A DNA stretch of 64,000 nt from the NCBI GenBank assembly GCA_026913215.1, contig JAPTYK010000007.1:124001-188000 (forward strand), read 5' to 3'. The DNA is from Streptomyces diastatochromogenes. Its GTDB lineage: Bacteria; Actinomycetota; Actinomycetes; Streptomycetales; Streptomycetaceae. The position numbers and the translations under genes were made by a program. This document shows, piece by piece, positions 46,047 through 56,015 of this stretch (positions within the stretch are counted from its first letter, which is position 1; every line of letters starts with the position of its first letter). Under the pieces are notes generated by a model. It ran no database searches, was not told where the DNA came from, and saw nothing but the letters and a program-made list of their open reading frames with translations.

Positions 46047-46938
46047 TGTCCGAGGAGAAGCCCACGGCGCGCCGGTACACCGGAGCGCGGGTCCGCGTCG
46101 GGCAGGGCCGGGCGCGCTTGGCTGCGGCGGCGGTGCCGGGGCCGGGCATGGTGGCGGGCCGGTTCAGTGTGCTCAGCCCGGGCACCGAGCGGCGGCATCT
46201 GGCGGGGCGGACCGCGAGGCCGGGTACATGACGCTCGGCCGGGCGGACGAAGCGGCGGGCTGGGTGCTGGCCCCGGTGCCGCATGGCGCCGCCTTCGATC
46301 CGGCGTGTCCCGGGGCGGTGACCGCGCCGCCGGGGATGGATCCGGGGTTGGTGGCGCTGGCCCGGTTCCAGCAGATGGCCTGCTTGGGCCTGGACCGGGT
46401 GCCCACCGACGACCTGAGTGACGTGGTGGTCGTCGGGTCAGGGCCGGTCGCGCTCGGCTGCGTGCTGGAGCTGTCCCGCCGCGGGGCCGCCAGCATCCGG
46501 GTGGTGACCGCGCGTTGGCACGCCGCGATCCGCCGGGCTCCGGGTGTGATCTGTGTACCTTCCAAGGACGCCGGGCGGGGACGGTTGGTCATCGACGCAG
46601 CCGGCGTCCCGGCAAGCGCGGCCATGTTGACCGCGCCCGGCGGCATTCTCGGTCTGCTCGGCACTCCCACCGACGGCGACGCACTCGGTGCGCTCCAGGT
46701 GCACCGGGCCGGCTGGATCGTGGTGGGGATGCACGAGTTGGCGCCCGCCGCCGAGGGCGCGTACCAGACCGCGTTCACCACGGCCTGCCGCTGGCTCACG
46801 GGGCATCTCGATCCGGCCCTGGCCACGTTCTGGTGCCGGACGGTGCCCGGCGACAAGGCGCCGGAACTGTTCGCCCTGCTCGACGCGCCGGGCCGCCCGG
46901 CCGAGCCGGTCCTGCTGTTGGACTGGAGGACGGCGTGA
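46046..46938 (+). pseudogene. MDR-type dehydrogenase-like protein, about 298 aa, frameshifted
   Basis: ATG 46046 overlaps the kinase 2 stop. FSVLSPGTERRHLAG is the MDR N-terminal signature (SPGTE). After a missing base near 46210 come MTLGRADEAAGWVLAPVPHG, VALARFQQMACLGLDRVPTD, and the Rossmann segment VVVVGSGPVALGCVLELSRR. GRLVIDAAGVPASAAMLTAP follows. Classic zinc ligands are not obvious, so it may be a zinc-free reductase or dehydrogenase. It probably oxidises or reduces an intermediate of the pathway. Confidence 0.7.
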
Positions 46939-47733
46939 GTGCGGCTGGCATCGGGCTCTATAGCATCGGTGTGCGGGGCCTGGACGTGCCGGAGCTGCTG
47001 GAGTGGGCCGGAGAGCAGGGCGTTCCATTCGTACATCTAAGAGGCGGGCCGCGCGGCTACGACCTGGCCCGGCAGTCACCGGAGGTGCTCGCGCACTGGC
47101 GTCGGTGCGGGGAGGCGTTCGTGCCGGTCACCGGGGTGACGGCCGACCTGGACCTGGCCGACCTGTTCGCCTTGTCCGCCCCCGAGCGGGCCCGGGCCCG
47201 TGCCGAGCTGGAGCTCCTGGCGGTCGCGGCCGCCGCGATCGGCGCCGGTTGGGTACGGCTGCTGGGCCGCACCGTGTCCCAGGGGCCGCTGCAGGCGGCC
47301 ATGCTCACCGGCGAGCTGCCGGTCTCCCGACTACCGCTGCTGGTGGAGCTCCACCACCCCGGCTGGCTCGCACCCGCCGCGCTGGACGCCTTGGAGACGT
47401 TGTTGGAACGCTGGCCCCGGCTACGGGTGCTGGCCGACATCCCAGCTCGCCGCTGCCCTGCCGTCAGCAGCCGGTGAGGGGGACGAGGCGCTGGAGCGGG
47501 TGCTCGATCTCTCCCGGGTGCTGCACCTGTCCGACGACGGAAGCGGCCTGGACGCGGCGGCCCGCGCCCTGGTGGCGAGACGGGCCCGGGACCGGGTCGG
47601 TAGCGGTCAGGGCATCGAGGTCGCTGTCGAGTGGACCGGTCAACCCCGCACCGTCCAGGCGTGCTTGGACCGGCATCAGGAGGCCCGTCGGTGGTGGGCG
47701 CAGCGTTCCGGGGCTGCCCCACGAAGGCCATAG
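46935..47733 (+). pseudogene. TIM-barrel isomerase/epimerase-like protein, about 266 aa, frameshifted
   Basis: GTG 46935 overlaps the previous stop. IGLYSIGVRGLDVPELLEWA, GEQGVPFVHLRGGPRGYDLA, ELELLAVAAAAIGAGWVRLL and LPLLVELHHPGWLAPAALDA have the strand-helix rhythm of the xylose-isomerase/AP-endonuclease-2 barrel. Near 47440 the frame changes (two bases lost or one gained) and continues LAAALPSAAGEGDEALERVL, LSRVLHLSDDGSGLDAAARA to TAG 47733. It is likely a sugar or cyclitol isomerase or dehydratase (inference). Confidence 0.65.
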
Positions 47734-47774
47734 GGTGTCCATCCGATCACTACACGTCACAAGGAGGGGTTGTC

Positions 47775-48818
47775 GTGGACCCGAAAGCCCAGCCTGATCT
47801 CACCGCGGTGCTCGCCACCGCCTACGGCCTGCCCGGCGCCGTGCTGGAACGGCTGCCGGTCGGCCAGGTGACCGTCAACTACCGCGCCCATGTGGGTAAC
47901 GGTGACGAGGTGCTGTTCGTGAAGCACTACCAGGGCAGCGAATCGGACCTGAGCGCCGAACAGGACGCGGTCGATCAGACGCAGCTGGCCGGCATTCACC
48001 AGGTTCCGGTCGCCTCGGTGCGCCCTTCGCTCAACGGCGACACCGTCGTCCGGCGGGACGGCATCGCCGTCTCGGTGTGGGAATGGGTGCCTGGCGCCGT
48101 AGTCGAGGACGGCCTCAACCCCGCCCAGCAGCGGGCAGCTGGAACCACGCTGGGCCGTATCCACACCGCGTTCGCTGACCACCCAGCCGGATCCGGGCGG
48201 TCGGCAAAACTGGAGAAGTGGTTGCGCCCGGACATCGACAAGCTGGAGGCCACTGCGGTCAAGCTGCTGGGCATCGCCGGGGAGCGAGCCCAGCGTGACG
48301 CGTTCGACGAGCAGGCGCTGCGGACCTTGGCCGAGCGGCGCGCGGTGTTGCACCGCATCCCCGCGCTCCTGGACGGTCTTCCGCGGCTGACGACGCAGGT
48401 CCTGCACGGCGACTACTCGGCGGTCAACCTGCTGTTCCAGGGCGACGAGCTGACCGCCGTGCTGGACTTCCTGCCCCCCGACCCGTTCCTGATTGCCTAC
48501 GAGCTGGGCCGGATCGCTTTCGACCCGCGCACGGTCGTCCTCGACGAGGACTGGATCACGGCGGGCGTGAACCTGGTCGGCGCCTACCTGGAGACCAACC
48601 CGCGCGTGCCCGCCGCCGACGTCACCGCCTGCGCCCGGGTGGCGCTGCTGCAGCTGATGACCAGTTTGTACGGGGTCAAGCAGCACTACCTCAAGCCCGG
48701 CCTCCTCCAGGAGGACCTGGACCAGTTCTGGCTCCTGCGGCACGCCGCGGCTCAGCGACTACTGGCGGGCCTCGGCGAGGTCGAGAGCGCCCTGGCCCGG
48801 GCAGCACATCACCGCTGA
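47775..48818 (+). CDS. APH/choline-kinase-like phosphotransferase, 347 aa
   Basis: GTG 47775 follows AAGGAGGGG. Small-molecule kinase of the aminoglycoside-phosphotransferase fold: NYRAHVGNGDEVLFVKHYQG (nucleotide-binding strand and Lys), SVWEWVPGAVVEDGLNPAQQ, the catalytic loop TQVLHGDYSAVNLLFQGDEL and the metal Asp in AVLDFLPPDPFLIAYELGRI. It probably phosphorylates an alcohol on a pathway intermediate or provides self-resistance. Intact. Confidence 0.85.
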   Translation: MDPKAQPDLTAVLATAYGLPGAVLERLPVGQVTVNYRAHVGNGDEVLFVKHYQGSESDLSAEQDAVDQTQLAGIHQVPVASVRPSLNGDTVVRRDGIAVSVWEWVPGAVVEDGLNPAQQRAAGTTLGRIHTAFADHPAGSGRSAKLEKWLRPDIDKLEATAVKLLGIAGERAQRDAFDEQALRTLAERRAVLHRIPALLDGLPRLTTQVLHGDYSAVNLLFQGDELTAVLDFLPPDPFLIAYELGRIAFDPRTVVLDEDWITAGVNLVGAYLETNPRVPAADVTACARVALLQLMTSLYGVKQHYLKPGLLQEDLDQFWLLRHAAAQRLLAGLGEVESALARAAHHR

Positions 48819-48858
48819 CGGGCCGCCTCTGGGCGGTCCACGAATGAAGGAGCAGCCG

Positions 48859-51581
48859 ATGTCCACGACGGCCATAGCCGCCGACCAGTGGGTGGTCCTG
48901 CGCGGACCTCTCAGCGCCGAGACGATCACCACGGCCGCCACCGCGCTCGCGGAGCACCGCCAGCTGCAGTGCGCGCTCGAGGAGGGAGCCAGAACGCTCC
49001 GGCTCACCGACCCGGTCACCGCACACGTACTGGTCACGGTCCGGTGGAAGAGCCTGCCACCGCAGGCGCCGCGCACGCTGGGCTTCCAGATTCCGCCGCC
49101 GGCCGCCGTGGACATCCTGATCGACCCCGCACCCGGCTCCGGCGGGAGCCAGCTAGCCGGCGAGCTTCACGACGCGCTGTCCGCGCGCGCCCTCCCCTAC
49201 ACCGGGAGCGAACTGGACGGCATCCGGGCCGCCATGCCGCTGCTGGAGCGCTACAGCACCGAGCAGCCGGCGTTCGGCAACTGGGCGCTGCTCTTCCGCG
49301 ACCACTACCTGGAGCACAGCACCGGATTCGTCCTGGCGATGGAGCGGGCCGGGATCCCCCCTGAGTGGATCTTCGCCCTGGACAAGGGCGACAAGACGTG
49401 GAACCGGGACCGGGTCCACGCCACGTTCACCGCGCGCGGGTATCGCAGTGACGTCCTGGACAACACGGCCGTCAACGAACCGGAGGCGCACCGGGGCGAA
49501 CTCGCCCGCGTCGGCGCGGATATCGACGCGTTCCTGGACGCCGCGCACGCGGCCGGTCGGCAGGTGCTGGTCGTCGACGACGGCGGCCTGCTGGCCCGCG
49601 GCTACGGCGCCGCGGGCGCGCCCGCACGGTGGACGCCGCGCTGGAGCTGACCGTCAGCGGCATCAAGCGGATCGCCGCCGCCGGCCAGCTGGCGATCCCC
49701 GTGTTGAACATGGCACGCTCCCAGGTCAAGTCCCGCCTGGGCTACCGAGAGATCGCCGACTCCTGCCTGCGACGGCTGCGCGCCCTGCTCCCGGACCGCA
49801 AGATCATCGGCCGTCAGGTCCTGCTGCTCGGCTACGGCACCCTCGGCTCCCGCCTGGCCACCCAGTTACGCGATCTGGGCTGCCGCGTCGACGTCGTCGA
49901 CACCGACCTCCCGGCGCTCATCGACGCTGCCGAGCACGGCTTTACCACCTACCGCACCGCCGCCCAGGCCCTCGCCGCCACCAGGCCCTTCCTCATAATC
50001 GGCACCACCGGCGAGATCGCGCTGACCGACACCGACCTGAGCGTCCTTCCCGACGGCGTACTCCTCGCCCCCTTCGCCACCCGCGACTTCTCCGCCCTGA
50101 CCGAGAACGCCGTACACCGCGCGGGAGCCGTCCAGCTCCCCGGAGTGGGCATGCGCTTCGGTCTGCCCGGCGAGAAGTCGGTCACCCTGCTGGGCAACGG
50201 CCGCTCGATGAACCTCTTCGAAGCCGACTCCATCCCCAGTCAGGGCTACGACGCCTACCGCGCCGCCACCCTCATCGTCGCCACCGCCCTGTGCGCCGAC
50301 CCCGGACGTATCCCCGCCGGGCTGCACACTGCCCCGGCCGACACCGCCATCACAGACGCCGGCCTGTGGGAGGCGTACTACGACCTGTATGCCGCACCCG
50401 GCGCCGGTGTCGGCCAGGCTGCCGCCGTACCCGCGCCGCGCGCCACTGTCCGTGGCCGTCTGGAGCGGGCCGCGATCGTCGGATACGGCGTCGCTGGGCG
50501 CCTGCACACCGAGATCCTCACCGCGCTGGGCGCCACCCCGGCCGTCATCGACCCCAAGCACCAGGACCTGCCCGCGTCCCTGCGGACCTTTCCCCACCAG
50601 GTCAGCGAACTGCCCCCGGCGGTCGCTGCGGGCATCGACCTGTGGTCGGTCTGCTGCCCCACCGCCGAGCACCTGGACGTCCTGCGCGCGATCCTCCGGC
50701 ACAACCCGGCCGCCCGCGTTCTGATGGAGAAGCCGGCCTGCCGCGGGCACGAAATCGACGCCTTCAGCCGCCTCCTCGCCAACCACCCCACCGCGCGGAT
50801 CATCGTCAACGACCAGTACCGCCACTCCACCACGCTGCCGGCGTTCACGAGTCTCATCGCCGCATTGGAACCCGGCGCGCCCATCGGCAAGGTCTCAGTG
50901 CTCTTCACCAAGGACCGGCGCCCCGACAGCGCTTCGGGGCGCTTCATCGACCGCGACTACGGCGTGCTGGGCTACGAATGGCTGCACATGCTCGCCGTAA
51001 CCCGTGGCATCCTGCCCACCCCGACGTGGGAGCACTACCTGGCCTTGGATCCGGCCACCACTACGACCGAGCCGCAATACGACCCGGCACTGTTCGTCGC
51101 CGCCCTGACCGAGCGAGCCGACCTCCCCCGTCCCGGCGCCGCGGGTACGCTGCGGCTGGAGCTGACCTCCTCGATCCTCGGCCCGGGGCAGGCCGACGAC
51201 GACGCACCCGCACCCCGGCCCCCGTGGCGCCAGGGGCTTCGCGCAGCCGACGACCGCTACCGGCATGTCACCGTCCACGCCGGACGAACCCGCTTCACCC
51301 TGCATCTCGAACCCGTCACCGCACCCGGCGGCTGGCAACTCGAGCGCAACCACCACCGGATCACCGCAGTACGCGACGGCGCCGTCGTGCACGACGAAGT
51401 CCTCGCTGACTCCCCGCTGGAGACCTCCGTACGCCACGCGGCTGCGGCCCTGTTCGCCGAAGCCGCCCCACCCGCGCCCGACCTCGAACCGCTGCGCCGT
51501 ATCGCGCGGCTCGCCAATGTTCTGCGCGAGCGGGCACCGGACGCCTTCACCGCCCCTGATGCGTCCCGGACCAGCGCGTAG
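48859..51581 (+). pseudogene. SAHH-like / Gfo-Idh-MocA two-part dehydrogenase, about 907 aa, frameshifted
   Basis: ATG 48859 follows AAGGAG. Residues about 130-500 resemble the NAD-binding half of S-adenosylhomocysteine hydrolase: RDHYLEHSTGFVLAMERAGI, WIFALDKGDKTWNRDRVHAT, VLLLGYGTLGSRLATQLRDL, FLIIGTTGEIALTDTDLSVL. A Gfo/Idh/MocA oxidoreductase follows: RAAIVGYGVAGRLHTEILTA, DLWSVCCPTAEHLDVLRAIL and the marker ARVLMEKPACRGHEIDAFSR. One base is missing near 49625, between the two Rossmann parts. The full gene carries two cofactor sites, an unusual pairing. If the break is real, the second frame (from about 49629) could still yield the Gfo/Idh part. Confidence 0.78.
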
Positions 51582-51634
51582 CCGCTCACTAACCCGCCCC
51601 CGGCCGCCAGCCGGGCCGACCGGAAGGCCCCGCC

Positions 51635-52822
51635 GTGATGCACGCCCTCTCCCTCACCGCCGATCAGCGAGTCGTCACCATCCACTCCAACACCCCCGGT
51701 GTCACCGACTGGGCGACCAGGTACTTCGGCCGGTACTGGAAGGCCTCACCGCCAGAGAACAACACCGCCGCCACCGGGCCGGTGGTCACCGTCATGGACG
51801 GTGACCACCGCGCCCCCGCCGCCAGCTCGCATACGCAGCATGCCGTCTTCGCCCGCGAGCCCCTCGGCTACACCCGCCACCCAGACGGGACCGTGAGCGC
51901 GCACACCCTGTCGGACCCGCGCCTCGCCTTCCAGTACGCCCCCGCCGAGCAGCACCTGCGGATCAGCAGCCAACAAGCCCTTCAGACGGCAGCCTCGCCG
52001 GGCCGGCCGACAAGGCTGGCGACCGCCACCACCCGCTTCGCCCGCGAGATGATGCGCGCCCGGCTCATCGCCGACGGGTGGGTCCTGCTCCATGCCTCCG
52101 CCGTCGTGTTCCCCGGCGGACGTGCCCTGCTCGCCCTGGGCGACTCCGGAGCGGGCAAGACCACGACCGCTCTCACCCTGGCCTCCGCCGACGCCGCGCT
52201 GCTGGCGAACGACTGCTGCTTCGCCCGTCCCAACACCGACGGCATGCTCGACCTCCTGCCCTGGCCCGCCGCAGCCGCCGTCGGCCTCGGACTTCTCCAC
52301 GCACTCACCTTCACCAAGTCCGCCCGCTCCCACCTCCAGGCCGGCGAACCGCCTCATCCCACCCAGGACCAGCGCGTCACCGACGCCCTCACCACCGGGC
52401 TGGACGGTGCGCTGGTGTCCGCGTCCGGCCGGGAACTGAAGGCACACATCTGGCCCGACCAGCTCACCCGCTGGTTCGGCCTGTCTCTGGCAACCACCGG
52501 CACGGCGGCCGGGGTTCTCCTCCCGCGCGTCACCCCGTCCCTCGCGGCCCCTGGACACGCGAACGAGGACCGCCGTCTTGAAGTCACCAGCAGCGTCTTC
52601 GTGATCTCGGACGAAGAGCGCTATCCCGATTTCTTCGGGTTCACCGAAGGGAGCAACGCCGGGACGCCGGGGGCCCGCGCCGAAGTTCTCGATCACCTCA
52701 ACCGGCTGCCGCGGCAAGCGATCGATCTGAGCCACGACCAGGCGGCCAACACCCGTCTACTCACCGCCCTCACCGCCTCGCTCATCCCGGCCGTCAGCCC
52801 GTCGCTGCTGCTGAAGTCGTGA
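51635..52822 (+). CDS. HprK-like P-loop kinase 3, 395 aa
   Basis: GTG 51635 (or ATG 51638) follows GGAAGG. The N-terminal half is unrelated to kinases 1 and 2 in sequence. Then GWVLLHASAVVFPGGRALLA, the loop GDSGAGKT (about 168-175) and DAALLANDCCFARP give the HprK-like core. LVSASGRELKAHIWPDQLTR and SSVFVISDEERYPDFFGFTE lie in the C-terminal half. Last gene of the operon and intact. Three such kinases in one operon is unusual. Confidence 0.8.
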   Translation: MMHALSLTADQRVVTIHSNTPGVTDWATRYFGRYWKASPPENNTAATGPVVTVMDGDHRAPAASSHTQHAVFAREPLGYTRHPDGTVSAHTLSDPRLAFQYAPAEQHLRISSQQALQTAASPGRPTRLATATTRFAREMMRARLIADGWVLLHASAVVFPGGRALLALGDSGAGKTTTALTLASADAALLANDCCFARPNTDGMLDLLPWPAAAAVGLGLLHALTFTKSARSHLQAGEPPHPTQDQRVTDALTTGLDGALVSASGRELKAHIWPDQLTRWFGLSLATTGTAAGVLLPRVTPSLAAPGHANEDRRLEVTSSVFVISDEERYPDFFGFTEGSNAGTPGARAEVLDHLNRLPRQAIDLSHDQAANTRLLTALTASLIPAVSPSLLLKS

Positions 52823-53071
52823 AACCCGATAGCCGACGGATGGTGTGCCAGAGGTACTGGTACTGCACCCGGGCGATCACAACTCGGAGGCCCTGCATGC
52901 GTTCGATCAGGTTCGTCGCCCGACATCAAGTCCCGATCCGTCAGCGGGAACAGCCGTCTGCTGCCTGGAGCCCAGGGCTCGGGGCCGCTTCGGCTTCACC
53001 GCGCTCATCGCCAGCGCGCTGTTCTGCTGGCGAGGCAACCTCGCCGTCCCGCCGCCGACCCCAGCCGGGGA

Positions 53072-53383
53072 TCAGATCTCGGCAGGCCGTGCAGCGACCC
53101 CTACCCACATCCAGGGCCACTCCCGGATGTGCCCGACCACCTTCTCCGCCGGCACCACCACCTCCCGCGCTTCTCCGGCCTCCCAGGCCGTCAGCAGCAG
53201 CCGGACGTACTCCACGTCCCACAGGACCGCCGTATACGGCGCGCCGTCACCGTCGAGCGCCAGGAGGAAGCCGTACCCCTCGGCGGTCGGTTGCAGTCCG
53301 GCCACCGCGCATAGTGCCAGGTAGGCCGCTGGTCCATGGAAATCGGTCTCGGTGGCGAGCATGGCTCCGTGGATCGTGATCAT
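53072..53383 (-). CDS. Hypothetical protein, 103 aa
   Basis: ATG 53383 gives MITIHGAMLATETDFHGPAA, YLALCAVAGLQPTAEGYGFL, APYTAVLWDVEYVRLLLTAW and EKVVGHIREWPWMWVGVAAR. It is compact, Trp-rich and native in composition. It lies opposite to the kinase operon and about 250 bases past it. Family unknown. Confidence 0.55.
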   Translation of the reverse strand: MITIHGAMLATETDFHGPAAYLALCAVAGLQPTAEGYGFLLALDGDGAPYTAVLWDVEYVRLLLTAWEAGEAREVVVPAEKVVGHIREWPWMWVGVAARPAEI

Positions 53384-53651
53384 GCTGTCCTCATTTTCGT
53401 CGTCGGGTATCGCCTGGGATGTGCGCAGATGCAGATGAAGCCCCTGTCGACGTCGACGGGGACTCGAAGGGGCAGGCAGGGCCAGCGGGTGGCCACCGGT
53501 ACGCCAAGCCAGTCCAGGGGAGGGGCGCGTGCCCGAGCGGCGTCCCCCTGTCCGGCCAAGGAGGAGGCGCCCTCTGGCTCTGGGCCACTCGGTTCACACG
53601 AGATTCGCCGCGGCGGGGCTCCGACGGCCTTGTCGTTGTTCCGTGCAGGCC

Positions 53652-54383
53652 ATGTCACTGGTCGAACTCAACAGTCCCCTGCAAACGCTTCAGGGCGTGT
53701 CACGCACGGTCAGCCCCGGACGTGCCGAACCGCCGGCATCCGGCCGTCAGTCGAAGCTCACGGTCATCCCGCTCGCCTTCCGTGATGCAGCCGAGGCCGT
53801 TGACAGGCTTCACCGGCATCACAAACGGCCGACCGGCCACAAGTTCAGCCTCGGTGTACTCGACGACGCTGGAACGCTTCGTGGCGCTGCGATCGTGGGC
53901 CGCCCCGTGGCCCGTTGCTTCGATGACGGGTGGCAGCTTGAAGTGACCCGAGTAGCTACCGATGGCACTCCCAACGCCTGCAGCACCCTGTACGGGGCCG
54001 CATGGCGTACCGCGTCGGCTGCCGGCTACCTACGGCTCATCACCTACACCCAGGACGGCGAGTCGGGCGCCAGTCTGCGTGCCGTCGGCTGGAAGCAGGT
54101 TGCGGCACTTCGGCCCCGTGCAGGATGGGACACCCCCTCACGTCCGCGCAGGGATCGAGGCACAGACCAGGTCGCACGGATCTTGTGGGAGCAGTCGCGA
54201 TCAGGGGCTGCGGCTCTGCCAGCGCTGGCAGAGCTGCGTAACGAAATCCGGAACGAAATCCTCTGTGAGGGCCCCGGGTGCGGGCAACCGTTCCCGCTGC
54301 GCCCCGGTCCTGGACGCCCTGCCCGCTTCTGCTCGACGACGTGTCGGGTCCGTGCGCACCGCGCCGCCAAGGCTGCGGCCTGA
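53652..54383 (+). CDS. XF1762-like protein with C-terminal zinc ribbon, 243 aa
   Basis: ATG 53652. The central domain (LTVIPLAFRDAAEAVDRLHR, then HHKRPTGHKFSLGVLDDAGT, GAAIVGRPVARCFDDGWQLE, VTRVATDGTPNACSTLYGAA, LITYTQDGESGASLRAVGWK) matches the XF1762 family, known from phages and mobile elements and GNAT-like in fold. The C-terminal CEGPGCGQPFP with FCSTTCRVRAHRA is a zinc ribbon. The role is unknown; the family suggests phage-related origin. Confidence 0.75.
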   Translation: MSLVELNSPLQTLQGVSRTVSPGRAEPPASGRQSKLTVIPLAFRDAAEAVDRLHRHHKRPTGHKFSLGVLDDAGTLRGAAIVGRPVARCFDDGWQLEVTRVATDGTPNACSTLYGAAWRTASAAGYLRLITYTQDGESGASLRAVGWKQVAALRPRAGWDTPSRPRRDRGTDQVARILWEQSRSGAAALPALAELRNEIRNEILCEGPGCGQPFPLRPGPGRPARFCSTTCRVRAHRAAKAAA

Positions 54384-54570
54384 CCGGTCGGCTCGTCACT
54401 CGTCCAGGCTCGCGCCCCTGTCCAGTCCAGCCGCGGCGTCACAGAGGACAGCCGCCCCCACCCGCGACGCCGATTCGCCGAAGTATGCCCCGGTCCGCTC
54501 CTTACCTGTTCAGTGCGCTCCAACGAGACCGCGCCGGTAGAGAGCGCGGCCGGGAACCACGGGGAGCGAC

Positions 54571-55836
54571 ATGAGCACGGGCACGGTCAGGCAGGCTTAC
54601 GGAGCACGCTGGACGCCGCCTCAGCCTGCCCTGCTTCCCACTTGGCAGCAGCGCCAGGAACGCTTCACCCGCTCGAACATCTGCCTTGAGGAACTGGCCA
54701 TGGCCATCCGCCAGGGTGGCTGGTCCGTCCTTCCCGTCCCGGATGTGCCGAACCTGGGCGCCTGCGATACCGCCGATTGGGCGGCGAAGGTGCTGGCCAG
54801 TCAGGAGTCCCTGCGGCTGGAGCAGGCTCGTACCTACTCCTTCGGGTCGAACGCCACCGGCATGGCCGTAGCAGCGGCGGCCGGGTCACCTCCGAGGGAG
54901 AAGATCACCGCGACTCGGCTCCCCAGCCCTTCAGGCTTGATCGTGTTCGCTGATCCGATCGGCCACCACTCCGAGCCCGTGATGGCGGCTGACGGCCACG
55001 TGGTGGAGCTGCACACCCCGATCGTCGCCGCTTCCTGGTCCCTGTGGGGTCGCGAGCAGATGGAACACCTCGGCCCTGAGCATCCCATCGCGTGGCTTTG
55101 CCGGGAAGAAACCGGGGAACCCGCCCGCCTTCCTCAGACGATGCGGGCGATATGGGTCACCTTCTACTCCGCGCGGCCGGGCGACATCCCGGACCTTCCC
55201 GACGAGGCTCCGGTCGCCATGATGAACGGGGTGCCGGTGACGGCCGCGATGGCCCGCGCCCGCGACGCGGTGTTTTCCCGCCAGTACACCGACCTGTGGG
55301 GGCCTCTGCGATGGCATGACGAGGCTCTGCTGCCGATCGGGGAGCGCTTCGAGGAACAGCCCCAGCCAGGCGCTCACGACTGGGCCAGTGTGCTCTACAC
55401 CGCATGGCAGATGATGCAGCAGCGCACAGGGGTGACCCAGCTCGTCGACATCAAGCGTCACAACGTGCTGCCGCCCTCGGCGCGGAAGAAGGCGAAGGCG
55501 AAGGCGCGGCAGTCAGGCCTGGGACCGGCCGTCGGTGACGGCGTCGTGCACGTCGTCGACCTCACCCGCGCCCGTCGACCGGCCAAGGCCGAAGCTGACC
55601 GGGACGCGGCGGCCTCCGACGGTCGACGGAAGGTGGAGTGGAAGTACCGCTGGAAGGTGCCGCCGCACCGGCGCATGACGTGCATGAATCCGCGTCTGCA
55701 CCATGACATGCAGGACACCGAGCTCAAGTACCACGAGCACCGAGAGGACCTGTTCCCGGAGGTGACGAAAGGACCGGAGGGCAAGCCTCTTCGGACCCAG
55801 GGCGGGACGACCTACACCTACGAGGTTTCCCAGTAA
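54571..55836 (+). CDS. Hypothetical protein, 421 aa
   Basis: ATG 54571 follows GGGGAG. The segments RSNICLEELAMAIRQGGWSV, FGSNATGMAVAAAAGSPPRE, MRAIWVTFYSARPGDIPDLP, DWASVLYTAWQMMQQRTGVT and a basic end (KVPPHRRMTCMNPRLHHDMQ) are native-looking. I know related proteins only as uncharacterised ones in mobile or phage contexts. It could be a regulator or structural protein; nothing decides it. Confidence 0.7.
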   Translation: MSTGTVRQAYGARWTPPQPALLPTWQQRQERFTRSNICLEELAMAIRQGGWSVLPVPDVPNLGACDTADWAAKVLASQESLRLEQARTYSFGSNATGMAVAAAAGSPPREKITATRLPSPSGLIVFADPIGHHSEPVMAADGHVVELHTPIVAASWSLWGREQMEHLGPEHPIAWLCREETGEPARLPQTMRAIWVTFYSARPGDIPDLPDEAPVAMMNGVPVTAAMARARDAVFSRQYTDLWGPLRWHDEALLPIGERFEEQPQPGAHDWASVLYTAWQMMQQRTGVTQLVDIKRHNVLPPSARKKAKAKARQSGLGPAVGDGVVHVVDLTRARRPAKAEADRDAAASDGRRKVEWKYRWKVPPHRRMTCMNPRLHHDMQDTELKYHEHREDLFPEVTKGPEGKPLRTQGGTTYTYEVSQ

Positions 55837-56015
55837 CACCCATCCGGCGCCGCACGCCGAGCGCGACAGAACAGATCGGCCAGAACCGCTGCAACGGATA
55901 AGCCGATCACCCCGCGAGACGCGGCCGCCCCGACACAGGGGCGGCAGCTTCATCGTGGGGCGCGTCTTGGGCGCCGACTCGGACCTGTCCGGCACGAAGG
56001 GAACGGTGCCCGCCT

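Noticed and set aside
44042..52822. Lasso-peptide or other peptide cluster because of HprK-like kinases
   Set aside because: I found no precursor-sized gene, no B-type protease, no cyclase and no PqqD-like protein in the operon or its gaps.
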